A stretch of 64,000 nucleotides of DNA from Furcasterigmium furcatum (GCA_001599815.1 BCIA01000005.1:3604472-3668471), one strand, 5' to 3'; positions 41,925 to 53,901 are shown, counted from the first letter of the stretch. Numbers and translations: made by a program. Notes: generated by a model from the sequence alone, not told the origin.

Positions 41925-42873
41925 GCGAGGCTGCGAGCGTTGAAAGACAAACCATTCTGTTTCAATATCGGTACATGATGAGTTCATTGGGGCGAGCATG
42001 CATTGCGTCTGACATGGGAAAACGGCTAGAAAGGGGTGTTGGCAGGGGCGGATACCCAAGAACGGGAACATGAAGAGGAGGGAGGGCATTTGGCGTTCCG
42101 GCTTCACTGGGACATACCTGGGTAGTAATTAACAACTGACCGACTGACCTGGAACCTCCACGAGCGCAGCTCCAGCTCAGCACCTCTCAACCATCCGACT
42201 TCCGGGCATTCTCCTTATCCATACTGTCGAACTCTACGCGGGCATGAGGGTCACAGAATACATGGCCGGTCCAGCTATGTTGCCGCCGTCCAGATACGAT
42301 GCCCTTGGGTTCTCTCTAATTGAGTGAGAGGATATCTCGATCTTCCATCACGACGAGCATTATCAGCAAGCCACCCGTAACTCCTCCACCCCAGCTATCA
42401 TACTCTGGTCCTGCAAAAAATGAATATTTGTGACAAAAGACAAAAGAAAAACATACAACACCGGGTATTCGCTGGTCGTCACCGACCCAACTACTAATCC
42501 AGCCCTCGCCAGTTTATCTAGGGCAGAGCGGACGGGATGCCGAGTTCTCTGCCGGGTATGGTCGTATGTGCTAGGACGAGGATTTGGAAGGGTTTATAAT
42601 GGACAAATATGAGGAGGCTTCCTCACAGCTCTGGACGCTCCCTCTGAAGTCTGCTGGTCGACATGGCCGTTCCAAGGGCGGCCATCCTTTCTGTAGCCCT
42701 CATAGAGGCTGATGAGCTGGAACGAATTCGTATAAAGCAATGGATTTTCGTCTACTCGTGACTCATGAAAACTCCCATAGAGAATAACAGTCGGTCCTTT
42801 CGTCCAGCAGCATTTGCTTGCTTCATTACCCAGTCATAGTATCAAGATCAGAACCGGAACGCCTGTCAGCCCC
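41925..42873. other. Convergent 3' spacer
   Basis: About 950 bp between the TAP42 and unknown-gene stop codons, longer than needed for two 3' UTRs. It is AT-richer than its surroundings. No gene, RNA or repeat is recognised. Confidence 0.55.
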
Positions 42874-45432
42874 TCAGACGATGACCATGTCGTCGTCGTC
42901 GCTTTCATCGGGCTTGCTCCCGCTCGCAGCCTCCTTTTTGTTCTTGTTCTCCTCCGTCTTGGCCTGGTCGCCGCCATTGTTAGACTCAACAGGGGCATCA
43001 GTCATGTCTTCGTCGCGGTTCGCCTCGGTCCAGTCGATGGCAGACAGGGTATCGTCCGAGTCGTCCGAGTCGTTCTCCCACTCGCACACGTCGCTGCCCT
43101 CCCAGTCCTCCTGCTTGTCATCGTCCTTTCGGGACCCGGAGAATCGGCCGTCGTCCATTACCATCTTCTCCAGCGCGGAAGACACGCTCTGGTTGTCGGC
43201 GGGGACCTCGAACTGGGCGTTGCGGTACGAGCCGCTGCTCTCGGTGAAGGTCTCGGAGTGGATGGAGACGCTGTCCGTGAGGACCCTCTGCCGGTTGTAG
43301 GCCGTGGACGCGCTGCTGTCTTGCGCGTCCATGCTGGCCGGGCCGACGGTGCTCTGGATATCCATGTCCCTGAGGTCGGAAGAGATGGACGCAGCAGTGC
43401 TGGACGCGTCGGAGGCGGCGGAGTAGCCGGTGTGGTAGGACGGGCCGGGGCCGGAGGGACCCAGAAGGGCGGGAGGCGGGATGCTTTCCTCGATGAAGAC
43501 GCCCCCGGTGCCGTCGTCGTTACCGCCAGCCCAGAGTGGGAGGTACTTCAGCTCCTGGTCGTCGAGGTTGAGGAGAAGGTGGCGGCTGATGGTTAGGGAG
43601 GGCGAGATGCCGCCGTGCGACCACTGCGTGAGGATGAGGGGGGTCAACTTGGAAGTGAGCTGAGTGTCGAACTGGAACATATCGAAGCAGGTTTGCTGCT
43701 TCCGGGCCTCCTGCCAGATGGGGTTATCAACGATCAGATCGTTGTCATTCAGCTGCAGAAGCGTGAAGTTCTTGTTGAAGTCGTTACAGATCACCTGGAA
43801 GTTGAAGTTGCCGGTCGCGGCTCGGCAGCTCGGCGGGAGGAACGGGCCCTCCTGCCATCGTTTGGTGAAGTTCTCATAAAAGGGGGATAGAAGCAGCCTC
43901 TGGACCTGGTTGAGGGTGCCGAAAATGTTCTCGAAGGGCGTGAAGTCGTGGGCATCGACATACAGGGCGCGGTCGTCGTCGAAACTCGTCTGGCCCTGGT
44001 CGGTGACGACGTGTTCCAGGGCCCATCCGACGAGGTTAGTCCTCCAGTGGCTGAGGATTTTCGATTCCAGCTCCTCCAGGTATCCCAGCACCCTCAGAGT
44101 GCCCTCGCCCTGCTGAAGGACACGCTTGACGGCCATGAGCCAGGTCCATTCCTTGACCTGCAGCTGGTCGAAGATGTCGTCGCTGTGCAGGAATGCGAGA
44201 AACTCTGTGGCGCGGTCCACCAGAGCCCGGGCGGCGTATTCGATGGCGTTGTTGAGATCGTCGCCGGGATCGGTACGCTTGCGGCCGAAGATGGTCGACC
44301 TCGCGATCCGGGGGGCGCCGCTGGTGGTGTTGGGGTCCTGATCGGCGGCCAGATCCAGGGCCATTTCGTTGACGAGGATGCGGAAAGCGCACTTCGTGAC
44401 ATCGACGAACTTAAGGGTCACGCTCAGTCGAAGGGCCTCCTCTGGCAGGACCTCGATAAAGTGGCTGTTGGCGCGGCTGGACAGCCAGCCCCGAACCCAG
44501 GGTAGCTGCAGAACAGTCAGTCAGTCAGTCAGTCTGGATCGGAAGCGTGCTTCGGGGGCGGGTCGACTTACAACGAGATGAACGCAATCGAAGATCTTGG
44601 CCACGGCCACCAGAGTCCATAGCCGAGGAGCAGAGTCAATGTTAATCATCTTCTCCTCGATCAGGAACAGCAGCCTCAGAATGCCGAGGCGATGCCGGAC
44701 GGGACAGTAGTCGGGGATGGAGCGGTAGGGAGGGATGATTACGGGGTTGCCAGACGACGGCGATTTGCGCAGCCTGGTCGCGGCACCTTGGTGGTTGAGG
44801 GTGAAAACGGTGACGGTACCATCCTCACCGTCCTCGTGCCTGGACTTGACGACCTCGTAGTCCCTTACTGCTCGAGACTTGGCCGCGCCCTCTTCCGCCC
44901 TCCATATCAAGCATGTGCAGACATCGTCATGGCCGCTCGCGGTCTCGGGGTCCACGCCGTGCTTCTCGACGGCCTTCCACCAGTCGATAATTCCGGGAGT
45001 CAGAGATAGTTCGGTCATCTGGAAGACGATGTCGTCGCCCTCGCTGTTCGGCGTCAGGTCCATGACGTACTTGACACCCTCGAGCTCGTCCTGTTTAATG
45101 TCGAGCTTGCGGGCCTTCTGGGATGCCCTCAGGCCAAACTCCTTGAGCAGCGATGCGAACTTGGCCGAGCCTGTGCGCTTGATCTTGTCGGACGAGACGC
45201 GGAGGTGTGTCGTGGGGCCCCAGGCGAAGCCCTCACAGTCGACTGGGGTGCGCCCATGATGCTGGGGGAAGCCGATGATGACAAGAGTGTCTCCAGTTCG
45301 GAGCTCACTCTTTGCAGTGTGAAGGAGATGGAGGCCGAATCGTGCGTTGCTGGGTGGGCTGTGGCCATTGTCATGCCTGGGGGCGTAGGCCTCCCAGTCC
45401 GCTTCATACACGTGGACGGGGCTGTCGGCCAT
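42874..45432 (-). CDS. Unknown protein with acidic C-terminal tail
   Basis: Exons 45432-44572 and 44505-42874 join (donor GTAAGT, acceptor CAG, phase 0) to 830 residues. I do not recognise a named domain. The N-terminal third has well-formed folded segments (VYEADWEAYAPRHDNGHSPP, TLVIIGFPQHHGR, EGFAWGPTTHLRVSSDKI). The middle is helical and rich in Trp and Phe (WTWLMAVKRVLQQGEG, FGTLNQVQRLLLSPFYENF). The last 250 residues are Ser/Asp/Glu-rich and disordered, ending in DESDDDDMVIV. No signal peptide or membrane helix. It reads like a conserved lineage-specific fungal protein. The splice is confident because both sides give ordered sequence. Confidence 0.75.
44514..44533. repeat. CAGT tetranucleotide repeat inside an intron
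   Basis: Five CAGT units next to the acceptor end of the single intron of the acidic-tailed unknown gene. On the coding strand this reads as ACTG repeats, placing several CTGAC branch-like motifs just before the acceptor. Confidence 0.85.
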
Positions 45433-45498
45433 GGCGGTGAGCTATGTGATGCGCTCGGTGTATCGAGACTCGCCTGTGATGTTGTGAGCGAGAGATGA

Positions 45499-45522
45499 GT
45501 GTGTGTGTGAGAGAGAGAGAGA
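45499..45522. repeat. (GT)n(GA)n microsatellite
   Basis: Five GT units followed by seven GA units, about 65-90 bp upstream of the acidic-tailed gene's start codon. On that gene's strand it is a CT/CA tract, probably in the leader or core promoter. Confidence 0.85.
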
Positions 45523-45780
45523 AAAGAGTAGAAGGAGGAGTAATTAATGAGTGGTACAGAGTCACAGCCTGATGAGGCGCCAGCCAGCCAGCAGGCGAAA
45601 CGGCGCTCAGCCTGCAGCTCGGTGCCCGAAAAGGAAACGATGGATAAGGTGGAAATGCAAGAACCGCGTTGCTGGGAGAGGAGACGTTTGGCCTCATGCC
45701 AGGGCAGTCAGTACCTTTCGTGCAGGATGGGGGCGGATTGGATCGATGGATCGATGGCTGCCTGGGTGCGATGGAGGTGG

Positions 45781-45802
45781 TGGATGGATGGATGGATGGA
45801 TG
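45781..45802. repeat. GGAT tetranucleotide repeat
   Basis: Five tandem GGAT units in intergenic DNA, with GGATCGATGGATCGATGG-type sequence just before them (about 45740-45757). Confidence 0.85.
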
Positions 45803-46180
45803 CGCCGTCAGCAGCACGTGCTGCCTGCCATGGACGGAGCGAGTGAATGAGTGCTGAGGACATGCTGCCCGCCACGGATCTTTTGGCGACAAGATACAGT
45901 GTGAGACAGCATGTGTAAGTATAAAGATGAGTGGCATGCATGGGTCTAAGGATACCTAGGCAGATAGATAACCTGAAGGTTTCACCGACTTCACCGGCCA
46001 TTTTGCGCCGTTGAGTCATGTTGACCTGTGGCAATGGCTAAAGTCGGCATCTGGGACCTCGCCATCATTGTCGGGTGAGCAGGACAAAAGAAAGACAGCA
46101 AGGGGTTTGCCGTTCTCTCAACTTCGCATTGAACAATTGGATCACGATGATGGAGTCGAATGGAGCCTGACTGAAACTCA

Positions 46181-46349
46181 GGTGCCTACCTAAGTAAGTA
46201 AGTAGGTACCTCTTAACTAACTAGGTAACTAGTCGGGTCCCCAGTTGCTCTAGCAGACGGGTGCTTATCCATTGTGGCGCAGGGCACCTCGGTAATTCGT
46301 TCCAGCTCATCAGCTTCGACTGCCCAGGTACTTACCTAGTAAGTAAGTC
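46181..46349. repeat. Cluster of palindromic GTAAGTA / TACCTA / GGTACC motifs
   Basis: Two dense patches: 46181-46235 (CCTACCTAAGTAAGTAAGTA, GGTACCT, AACTAACTAGGTAACTAG) and 46325-46349 (AGGTACTTACCTAGTAAGTA). A weaker echo lies at 46495-46515. Units of 4 bp (GTAA, CTAA, TACC) occur on both strands, so the tract can fold back on itself. Confidence 0.75.
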
Positions 46350-47209
46350 TGCCTGAGCTCAAACAACATCGGGCCTGCGGCTTTCTACGGTTCAGCTCTG
46401 GGCTGGCTCCTTTAGGACACCTCATGGAATGGAGATTGCCCGGTGAGCGCCCTGAGCTGGAGGTGCGCTAGTGGACGTTCAAGGTCAGTCAGTTGTTACC
46501 TACCCTAAGGTAGTTGGTGTGCCCGACCTTACCCCAGATTCCTTCCCCGCTTTTGCCTCACCTGACAACTCGGAGTGCTGCTAATAATTGAAGCGAGTAA
46601 CTCGCTGTTCTGCTGTTCCAAGAACTTCTTACACCTCGATCTCAGAGCCAAGCCCCCAAGAAATGCCCCGAAACAGAGTCCCATCTGTCATCCAACAGAG
46701 ACTCCCGAAGATCAGCACATGAGGGATCCGGCATGGCCTCTCATCGTACCACTGAACCACCCCCAGCAGCAAGACATCCCATCCCATCCTCCTCCCCCAA
46801 CAACCCGGCATCGACCCCTCACCGGATTCGCCCCCTGAGACGCGGCTAGGTCTCCCCGGATCCCGATACGCTCACCAAGGCTTCTAGATCGGCCGGAACT
46901 CCCTGCGGCTGTGAGGTCTGATGGTAGCCCGACCCACCTCCGACTAGTCGCGTGCCGCCGCCGCCGCCTCCTCCTGTTCCCCTCGGTCGTCATCCATCCA
47001 CCCATCCACCCAAGCTGTAGTCAAAAAGGATCCCTTTCCCCGGGTTCTAGCACCTCGTGGTAGACACCTCCATATCCCACTTCTCTCCTCGGCATTTATA
47101 CACCACGCCGCATATATTCGTTCACCAACCCCTGAATCACGAGATCCCATTGTCTCCTCCGTGCACCTACTCCTGTCCACTTACACCAGCCAACTCGACG
47201 TCATCCATC

Positions 47210-47480
47210 ATGCCGACTGCCAACCGCCCCCTCGGCTTCCTGGCGTACGTCTCCTCTCCTCAATCTATCAGAAGCTCATACTCTGAAATTGCATCTTTCT
47301 AACTTGTATGCTCTCTCTTCTAGCCGCCACCCTGGCAGCGTACTTGCCGCAACAATCGCCACAGCCGCCGTCTTCGGCCTCAAGCACCAAGCCGCCGCCA
47401 TGCGCGAGAACGACGCCGCCCAACGATCCCAAACGCACAATTTCCACGTAACCGTCGATAGGAGCGGCGGTGGTATCTGA
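47210..47480 (+). CDS. Small unknown protein with one hydrophobic segment (63 residues, two exons)
   Basis: Exons 47210-47244 and 47324-47480 join to 63 residues. The 79-nt intron has donor GTACGT, branch CTAAC and acceptor TAG. The protein starts MPTANRPLGFLARHPGSVLA, then has a short Ala-rich hydrophobic stretch (VLAATIATAAVFGL) and a polar tail ending VTVDRSGGGI. The second exon ends at a clean stop. The leader is C-rich and the ATG context (ATCATGCC) is reasonable. The Ala-rich segment with basic N-terminal residues suggests a small membrane-associated or mitochondrial protein, but I recognise no family. The coding case rests on the good splice signals and composition. Confidence 0.55.
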
Positions 47481-47943
47481 GGCGCGATAAGAATTCAGAG
47501 ATAATGGAAGAGCGAGCATATTACCAGCCCGTCGTCCCGCGACGGGCAACGGCCGAGCTGCGAACCAGTAATTTTCACCATGTAACATGACCAACATCGG
47601 ATGGCAAGGGACGGGAAAGGCGTCAAGGCCGGGACAGGAATCCAGAGATACCAAGCATCATAAACAAACTTGGCCAAGTAATCAATCATCTTCAAGAAGG
47701 GGCGGGCAATCGGGAAACAAAACATATCTGTTCTCATTACACCGCGTTGCGTCCCACAGCCGCGACCGCGCACCGCTATTAAAATGCAGACAGACAAGGC
47801 CGTTGCGCATCCCAGTGCGGCAAACACACCTCATGCCCAGAAACGCCTTCCCATGCTACCCGGACAGACCCCAAGTGCCTTGACAGACAAGATGCCCACT
47901 AAAATATACATGGATGCTGCAGCTCCCTCCTGACATGGACTGC
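47481..47943. other. Convergent 3' spacer
   Basis: About 460 bp between the small gene and YVC1 stop codons, presumably both 3' UTRs. No other feature is seen. Confidence 0.55.
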
Positions 47944-50900
47944 TTAGAACGAGCTACCCCTCTTGGTGAAGCCATCATCGGGGGTCTCGCCGCGCTCGTC
48001 AATGTCCGACTCGCCGGACGAGTGCGCCACCTCCTTCCCCTTGCTCTTCGCCCTCGACATCCCCACGCGGGCTTCCTTCATGCTCCGCCTGCTCACAGGC
48101 CGCTTCGCCGACGCCCTCTTCTGGAAATTGGGCCGCGTGTGGCCCTCGTCCGACGGCGCCCCCTTGCGCCTGTCACGCCCTGCCACCTCGATGAAGGGGG
48201 GGAACTTATGCAAGTCCTCGCCCGAGGAATTGCGCCTTGTCGTGGCCGTCGAGTTGCTGTTCGTCTTGAGGTGCCTCAGCTCTCGCGCGACATCCGCAAA
48301 ACTCTCCTCCAGAGTCTTCATCCGCGCAAGCACTAGACGGCTCATCCGGTCGCTGTCGTTCGAGTTGTTACCTCGGCCGAGGCCCCCGAGACGAGGATCC
48401 TTCATCAGCGCCATGGCCATTTGCGTCTGGAAGCTAGACGGCACGCCTGCTGTCGGGTCATCGGGAATCAGTAGGTTCGTATTGTCGGACATGGCGCTGA
48501 GATCGATGGAGGACAGTCGGCGAGCACCTCCCGGCCGCAGGCGTGGTTCAATAGGTATCAGCCCCGCGCGGTTTGGCGCCGTCTGAACTGTGTCTCGAGG
48601 GGGCATGATCGGCCTTGGCTTTGCGGAGGCCATGTACAGCTGTCGGCGTGGCGATCGCTGTCCCGTTGCCGTGGGTGTTTCCACGCCGGATGCCTTTGCA
48701 CTCATGGGACGCGAGCGTGCTGGCGTCTTTGCGTGGGATGAGTTGGACGATGTGCTTGCTGCCCGCTCTCGTCGAGGATCCTGGGGTGCGTAGAGAATTG
48801 TGTTCGTCGACAACGTCCGGTTGTGAAGCGTGCGACGCGCTGTGCCCTGACGAGGCGACGGAACCGTCCGCTTGCTGGCTGATTCCTGTGAAGACGACGG
48901 AGGCGGGGCGAATCGGTTCGGGACCGGTGTGGTGAAGTAATCCTCCTCCTGAACCCCACCCGTCTTGATGCGCAGCGTGTCTCCCACATTTGTCCCTTCC
49001 TCCTCCTCGTCTTCGTCGTTGGTGACAAGCTCATCGTCACCATCAGCATCGGTCTGATCTTTGGCTTCGTCCTTTGTCCGGCGCCCGTCGTCTCTCCGCG
49101 TGAATGAGCCCAGGGGCAGGTTGCTTTGGGATAGGAGATCCGCAGGGTCGCTGGCCGCTGATCGGATGTCGGAGAACTGCCGGGCCCTGTTCGGCCTGAA
49201 ATCCCGGTTCATGCTGAACCTACGATGCCAGTCAGGCCGAGGGGCCTTGCTGTTGAGCGTAGGCCAATCCTGGGGATTGTGCGAGGAAACCCCATCATCA
49301 TGCTGATCCATCCAGTTGCGGATGGCGTTCTGCGTCTTTCGCCTCTCATTTCTGCGCTGGTTACGGAGCGTGGCCATTCCAGGCCCCCGTCGGAACACCT
49401 CCTCCAGAGCATGGTCTTTCTGGAATCCAACAACCGACTCTTCGCGAACACGAACGTTGGGGCTGAACAGCGCCGTCCGGTTGGCCGGATCAGCAAGAGA
49501 AAGAGTCCTGCTTCGACCCCGACCAGGATTGTCGATGAGATCAGTGGGCTCGAAGATCGAGGCCGCCAGCCAGAACCTCTCGTACAAGTAAATGCAGAAG
49601 AGAAGCGGGAAGTGGGTGACCTTGATGATCATCCGGTTAAGCTGGACAAAGTGTTGAAGTGGCAGGCAGTATCGCAGAGGCATGAGAAGCCAGGCAAAGA
49701 TGTTTCCGGGTGCAACGTAGGAGAACAGGGCGTCGTTCTTGACCATGGAGATGGTGTTGAGAGCAAACAAGAATCTAGCAGAGGTGAGCAAGGTTGCAAG
49801 CAGCAATTCGTGGGAAGACCTACTGATGCTCTTGCGTCGCGTTGGACGCAATCTTCATGAATGAGTTGGTGAGGACAGTGATGAGTATGGTGACGACGAC
49901 GAAGTGACAAATAATTAGGAACAGTGCCATCAGCGCTCGCTCCAGAAAGCCATAAGTCGGCCAGACATCCCAGGCTGCCGGAGTAAAGCCCATCAAGATC
50001 TGGAAAATCTTGAATGCCACTTCGCTCGCGTTGTTGTCGTTGTTGGCCAATGTGAAGAAAACAAAGAACCCGCTGCACGAGATGGTGACCAGGACCAGCA
50101 CGGCTGCGAGATCGACGGCCATCAGGCGGAACGCAATCAACAGCTGAGAGAAGTACTGATAGTGATCGAGGACGCTGAAGATCCGAGGTAGAAGCAGGAT
50201 GGCATTGGCCGCGAGCACATCGTACGCGAGATCGTTCCAGTGCCTGGGGTCGATGAGGAAGACGCCGTAGATACGCATGAAATAGTATACGATGAGAAGC
50301 ATGAGGATTCCCAAATCGAAAATATTCCAGAAACTCATGATGTAGAGCGAGAAACCCTGCTCGTTGAAGCCCACGAGCTCGTCGAGCATGAACCCGGCAG
50401 ACCAGAACCAGAAGATCAGCTCTAGAGAGGTGATTCTGGTGGACCTCTGGGCCAACACCGCCAGGAAGAGGCCGATGAGAACCAGTAGCGACAAGGTCGA
50501 CAGGAAGAACCTGTAACGTGGGACTCGGAGTCGGGACAGCTTGAAGAGGGAAGCCTGGCGAGGGTCGTACAGAATCACTGATCTGCGACCCACAGCAAGC
50601 TGTGACGGCTCTTCCTTGCGAGGAGCTGGGCCGCCCAGGAGCGGTGTTCTTACATCCGGCTTGCTGGCATTCGCGCTCAAAGGGTAGAGAGGGGTGGAGG
50701 GAGGTCCACGGTGCAGCGCATCGGCCGAGGAGTAGAATGTGATGGCACCGTTCCAGATCGCCTCGAGCTGCTGCACCACCAGGGGATGGGCGAGGAAGTG
50801 CTTGGCGGAAGCACGGATGGCTACCTCAAGAGTCGACGTCCTCGCAGCTGTAAGTCCGGCTTTGGCCTTTGCATCTGCCTTGGCATTGCCCGTTGCTGGC

Positions 50901-51599
50901 TGAACACCCGGCAGGCCCTGGAGCGGATAAAAGTCGTAGGACAGGGCATCGATAAGCTCCCGGGTGTTGTACTCCTTCAACAGCTTGAGTGCCAGAAGCT
51001 CGCAGACCCTGGCTCTCGTGGTGCTGGTCCCAATATTGCCGGGAAACATCTGGCCCTCCTTGTGGAACTGCAGGCAGTTTGCCATGAGAGCGTAAAGAGT
51101 TGCCCGCGAGAAGTGCTGAGTACGGATTTGCTGCTGCATGGGCTTGACCAGGAACTGGGAGACCTGGGGAGATCGGAGTTGGTCCCATGTTAGTGTCGTT
51201 TCTGTCCGTGCCTGGACGACGATTCGGATCGCGTGCGTGATGTTGTAGATGGGCAGGGAGTCTGAAAAAGCACCTTATCAGCTAGAGATCAGCGGGAACG
51301 GGGGCGAATCACTGAGACATACCGAGGTAGGTAGCCGAGAAGAGAGGCAAGACGGGCAGAGACCTCCGGACGTTGTCTTCGTCGTCTACGGCCTCCCCGT
51401 CTCCATCCTCGTCCCCATACTGGTCTATTTGTTCCTCTTGGGAGTCCTCGTCGTCGTCGTCCGCTTCGGTGAAGTCTGCCGTGGCATGCCGGCGAATTCC
51501 TGGCTTTGGGAACGCCGGGCCGGAGGAGGGGGAGACTCCGAGTGCTGCAGCATCGCGTCGGTCGCGATGCTGGTTGGGGCGAAGGAGCGAGGAGAACAT
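47944..51599 (-). CDS. YVC1: Vacuolar TRP-type cation channel, YVC1 family
   Basis: Exons 51599-51323, 51261-49824 and 49774-47944 join to 1,181 residues. An acidic N-terminal segment precedes a helical cytosolic domain (LPIYNITHAIRIVVQARTET, MFPGNIGTSTTRARVCELLA). Membrane helices lie at about residues 340-570: FFLSTLSLLVLIGLFLAVL, YIMSFWNIFDLGILMLLIVY, LAAVLVLVTISCSGFFVFF, then a pore-proximal FKIFQILMGFTPAAWDVWP and VVVTILITVLTNSFMKIAS. The 49-nt second intron joins ATQEHQ to FLFALNTISMVKNDALFSY, a block expected in the family. In yeast Yvc1 releases vacuolar Ca2+ on hyperosmotic shock. The C-terminal 500 residues are Ser/Arg/Pro-rich and disordered, making the protein much longer than the 675-residue yeast channel. 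Confidence 0.9.
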
Positions 51600-53815
51600 T
51601 GTCGTGCCAGCAGCCCTTGGCCTCGATGTGTGTGCTGTGGTGTCACCGCGCCATGGGCAGGCTGTGCCAGATACTCATAGGAATGCACCGACAATCTCTG
51701 CACGCCTTGGACGTAGAAAAAGAGGGACGGTCAAGAGCACAGAGGCTGAAGAGTTTGAACTCGAAGCAATGGTCTGAGTATTAGGGGGCCACCATACAGT
51801 GGGGAGGAGCGCGAGTCCGTGGAGCAGAGACGCGGATAGCTGCTGCACTGCACAGCACTGACCCGGCACAATATGAGATTCTGATCTCGATGGGACGGAG
51901 AGATGCCGGGGCGCGCCGGGACCAGGAGGTGCACCGTGAATCTGCTTGGAATCCCGTCGGCGGGGTGAGAGAGAGCGAGGGGGGAGGAGGTGCGGGAGAC
52001 GCGCTTGCAGCGCGATGGCTTCGCCTTCACAGCATGGGCGGTGAGGACGACGACGGCGAGGTGAGGCGAGTGACACACAGCGCTCGCTCGAGAGGCTTGC
52101 TGTTGTGCTGATAAGACGACCCGACCGACCAACTCGGGGCAACCCAAGACATGATAGAGGCAGAAGGGGGGGAGGTGTGGAGAGTTGGGGAGCTTCCAAG
52201 AAATGACATGAATCGTTAGCGTGCTCGACCCCTGGAAGTTGGCGACTCTATAAAGTGGACGGCAGGCGGCTTTCAGTGGCATGCTCGCTGACCTGCCGGC
52301 CCCTGGAAATGACCCAAATCAAAGCGGACGACGGAGAGCTAGGCACTGGGGCCAGCCATAGTTTTGTTTACGTGCGCAGTCAATGCGATGCTCGACCATG
52401 GGAAACTATGACATGAGTCGTCGGGATCTCGGCAGGACGAATCTCGTGTAGTCTCTGCATCACGATGCAGGTGGTGACAATCTCGTGCTACTGCACGATG
52501 CCCTGCTCGACAGACTCGACAGGACGCATCATGCCCGTTTTAGCAGGACAAGAAGGAGCCGACAGTGAACCTGCCTAGTACATAAGCCACTGGACGTGGG
52601 GGAGCTGCATGCATGCAAGTCAGTCCACAGCCGCACCTGATCATTGGAGCGCCGGTCCAAGATTCGTGATGGCAAGCAGGGAACATGTCCATGGCTGCGC
52701 GGCCTTGATTGGCGAGAGGCCACACCTGGGCTACTCGACGCCATCTTCCCGATCCTGCGAGGTCTCAATGTGAGGCTGGCCCTCCACCATACGGCTCACC
52801 GCCTGCTCGCCGATCGAGATGCGGGGAGCCAGAAGTAATTCTCAGCGCTCCGGGGGGAGCTCTGGCATGCTGGGGCGAGCGTCATGTGCTGCGAACGTGG
52901 AACTCGTCCGAGTCACCCCGGACTGATGTAAGACATCAATCAGTGAGAACATGTGCGCACGGAATGCTGAGCGCCCGTCGAGGGAGCTGAATCGGGATCA
53001 TGGCGAACAAGAATGTGGCCCGCTGTTGCCTCGCGACGCAAACGCCTCAGAGATCAGGAAATGGGTCCACGAGTCCAGATTCAAGTTGAAATGGTTAGTC
53101 TGTTGTTGCTTGTCACTCTAAGAACGACAACTTGAGCAGTCATTCGAATGACACAGGACGAGACGAAGTAATCTTGAGTTCTTCTCTTAGTACGAGGAAC
53201 TTTCTTACCTTGCCACGACCCCTCGTTCGCCGTCTCCAAGCACATACTTTTTGAGAACAACTTGACTGTGAAAGTCAGACCGACATCGACAGAAATCCCA
53301 TGCTCGGCCCAGGTCAATGCTGAATGGAAGCTACAAAACATTATTAGAGAATTACTAGAATCATTCAGTCACCGGCTCGAGCAGTGGCGGGGAGCGCAGG
53401 AAAAGAACGCTTACCGCCGGTTGTCCCTTCCCATTTCGGTGACCGCCCACCAGCAGTCTCTTTCCGGGCAGCACAGCTGTGGTTCCCAGTCCTCTGCATC
53501 TTCCATTCCAGGGCTCTTCCGTCATCCATTGGCCGCCTTGACCTTTGCAGGGCAGCTGGGTCCCTGAGGCTCACGCCTCTGGGGGATCTCCCACCGTAAC
53601 GACCGATTCAAGCATGCGAATCGGGCAAAGGCTAGTGGACCCGACCGGTGTCGTAAAGTGGATTGACCAATCCTGGAGCTCGATGTGCGACGAACTACCG
53701 CTAGAGGAGGGGCCTGGCGAGCGAGAACGGCAGAAAATCAACCTGAAGAAAAAAAAGTTTTTGGCGGCGTCTCTTCTTCCTCTCCTCCCTCTCCTCTCTC
53801 TCTCTCCTCCTCACC

Positions 53816-53827
53816 ATGATCATTTAG
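53816..53827 (+). promoter_or_regulatory. Minimal upstream open frame (3 codons) in the URA2 leader
   Basis: ATG ATC ATT TAG begins directly after the CT-rich tract, about 200 nt before the URA2 start codon, in context CACCATG. It is a uORF only if transcription starts upstream of it, which the sequence alone cannot show. Confidence 0.35.
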
Positions 53828-53865
53828 AAATCCATTGCTACCTTCCCTCTGATCTCTGGCCGCAG

Positions 53866-53901
53866 ATGATCCCTGGGAAGCTCTGCACCTACCAAAACTA
53901 G
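53866..53901 (+). promoter_or_regulatory. Upstream open frame (11 residues) in the URA2 leader
   Basis: ATG at 53866 opens MIPGKLCTYQN and stops at TAG 53899-53901, 116 nt before the URA2 start. The context is GCAGATGA. The CAG before the ATG could also be a splice acceptor, in which case this would be spliced leader rather than a uORF. Confidence 0.35.

Larger units (their letters stand above)
45433..47209. other. Long divergent intergenic region with simple repeats
   Basis: About 1.8 kb between the acidic-tailed gene (-) and the 63-residue gene (+). It contains a GT/GA microsatellite, a GGAT repeat and a cluster of GTAAGTA/GGTACC motifs, listed separately. No coding region is supported. 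The last 150 bp is C/CA-rich, like a leader for the small gene. Confidence 0.6.

Noticed and set aside
35122..42873. Idea that dcl1 and neighbours form a functional silencing locus
   Set aside because: TAP42, the thioesterase and the unknown genes have no known RNAi link, orientations are mixed and spacers are ordinary; no argonaute, RdRP or helicase partner is present.
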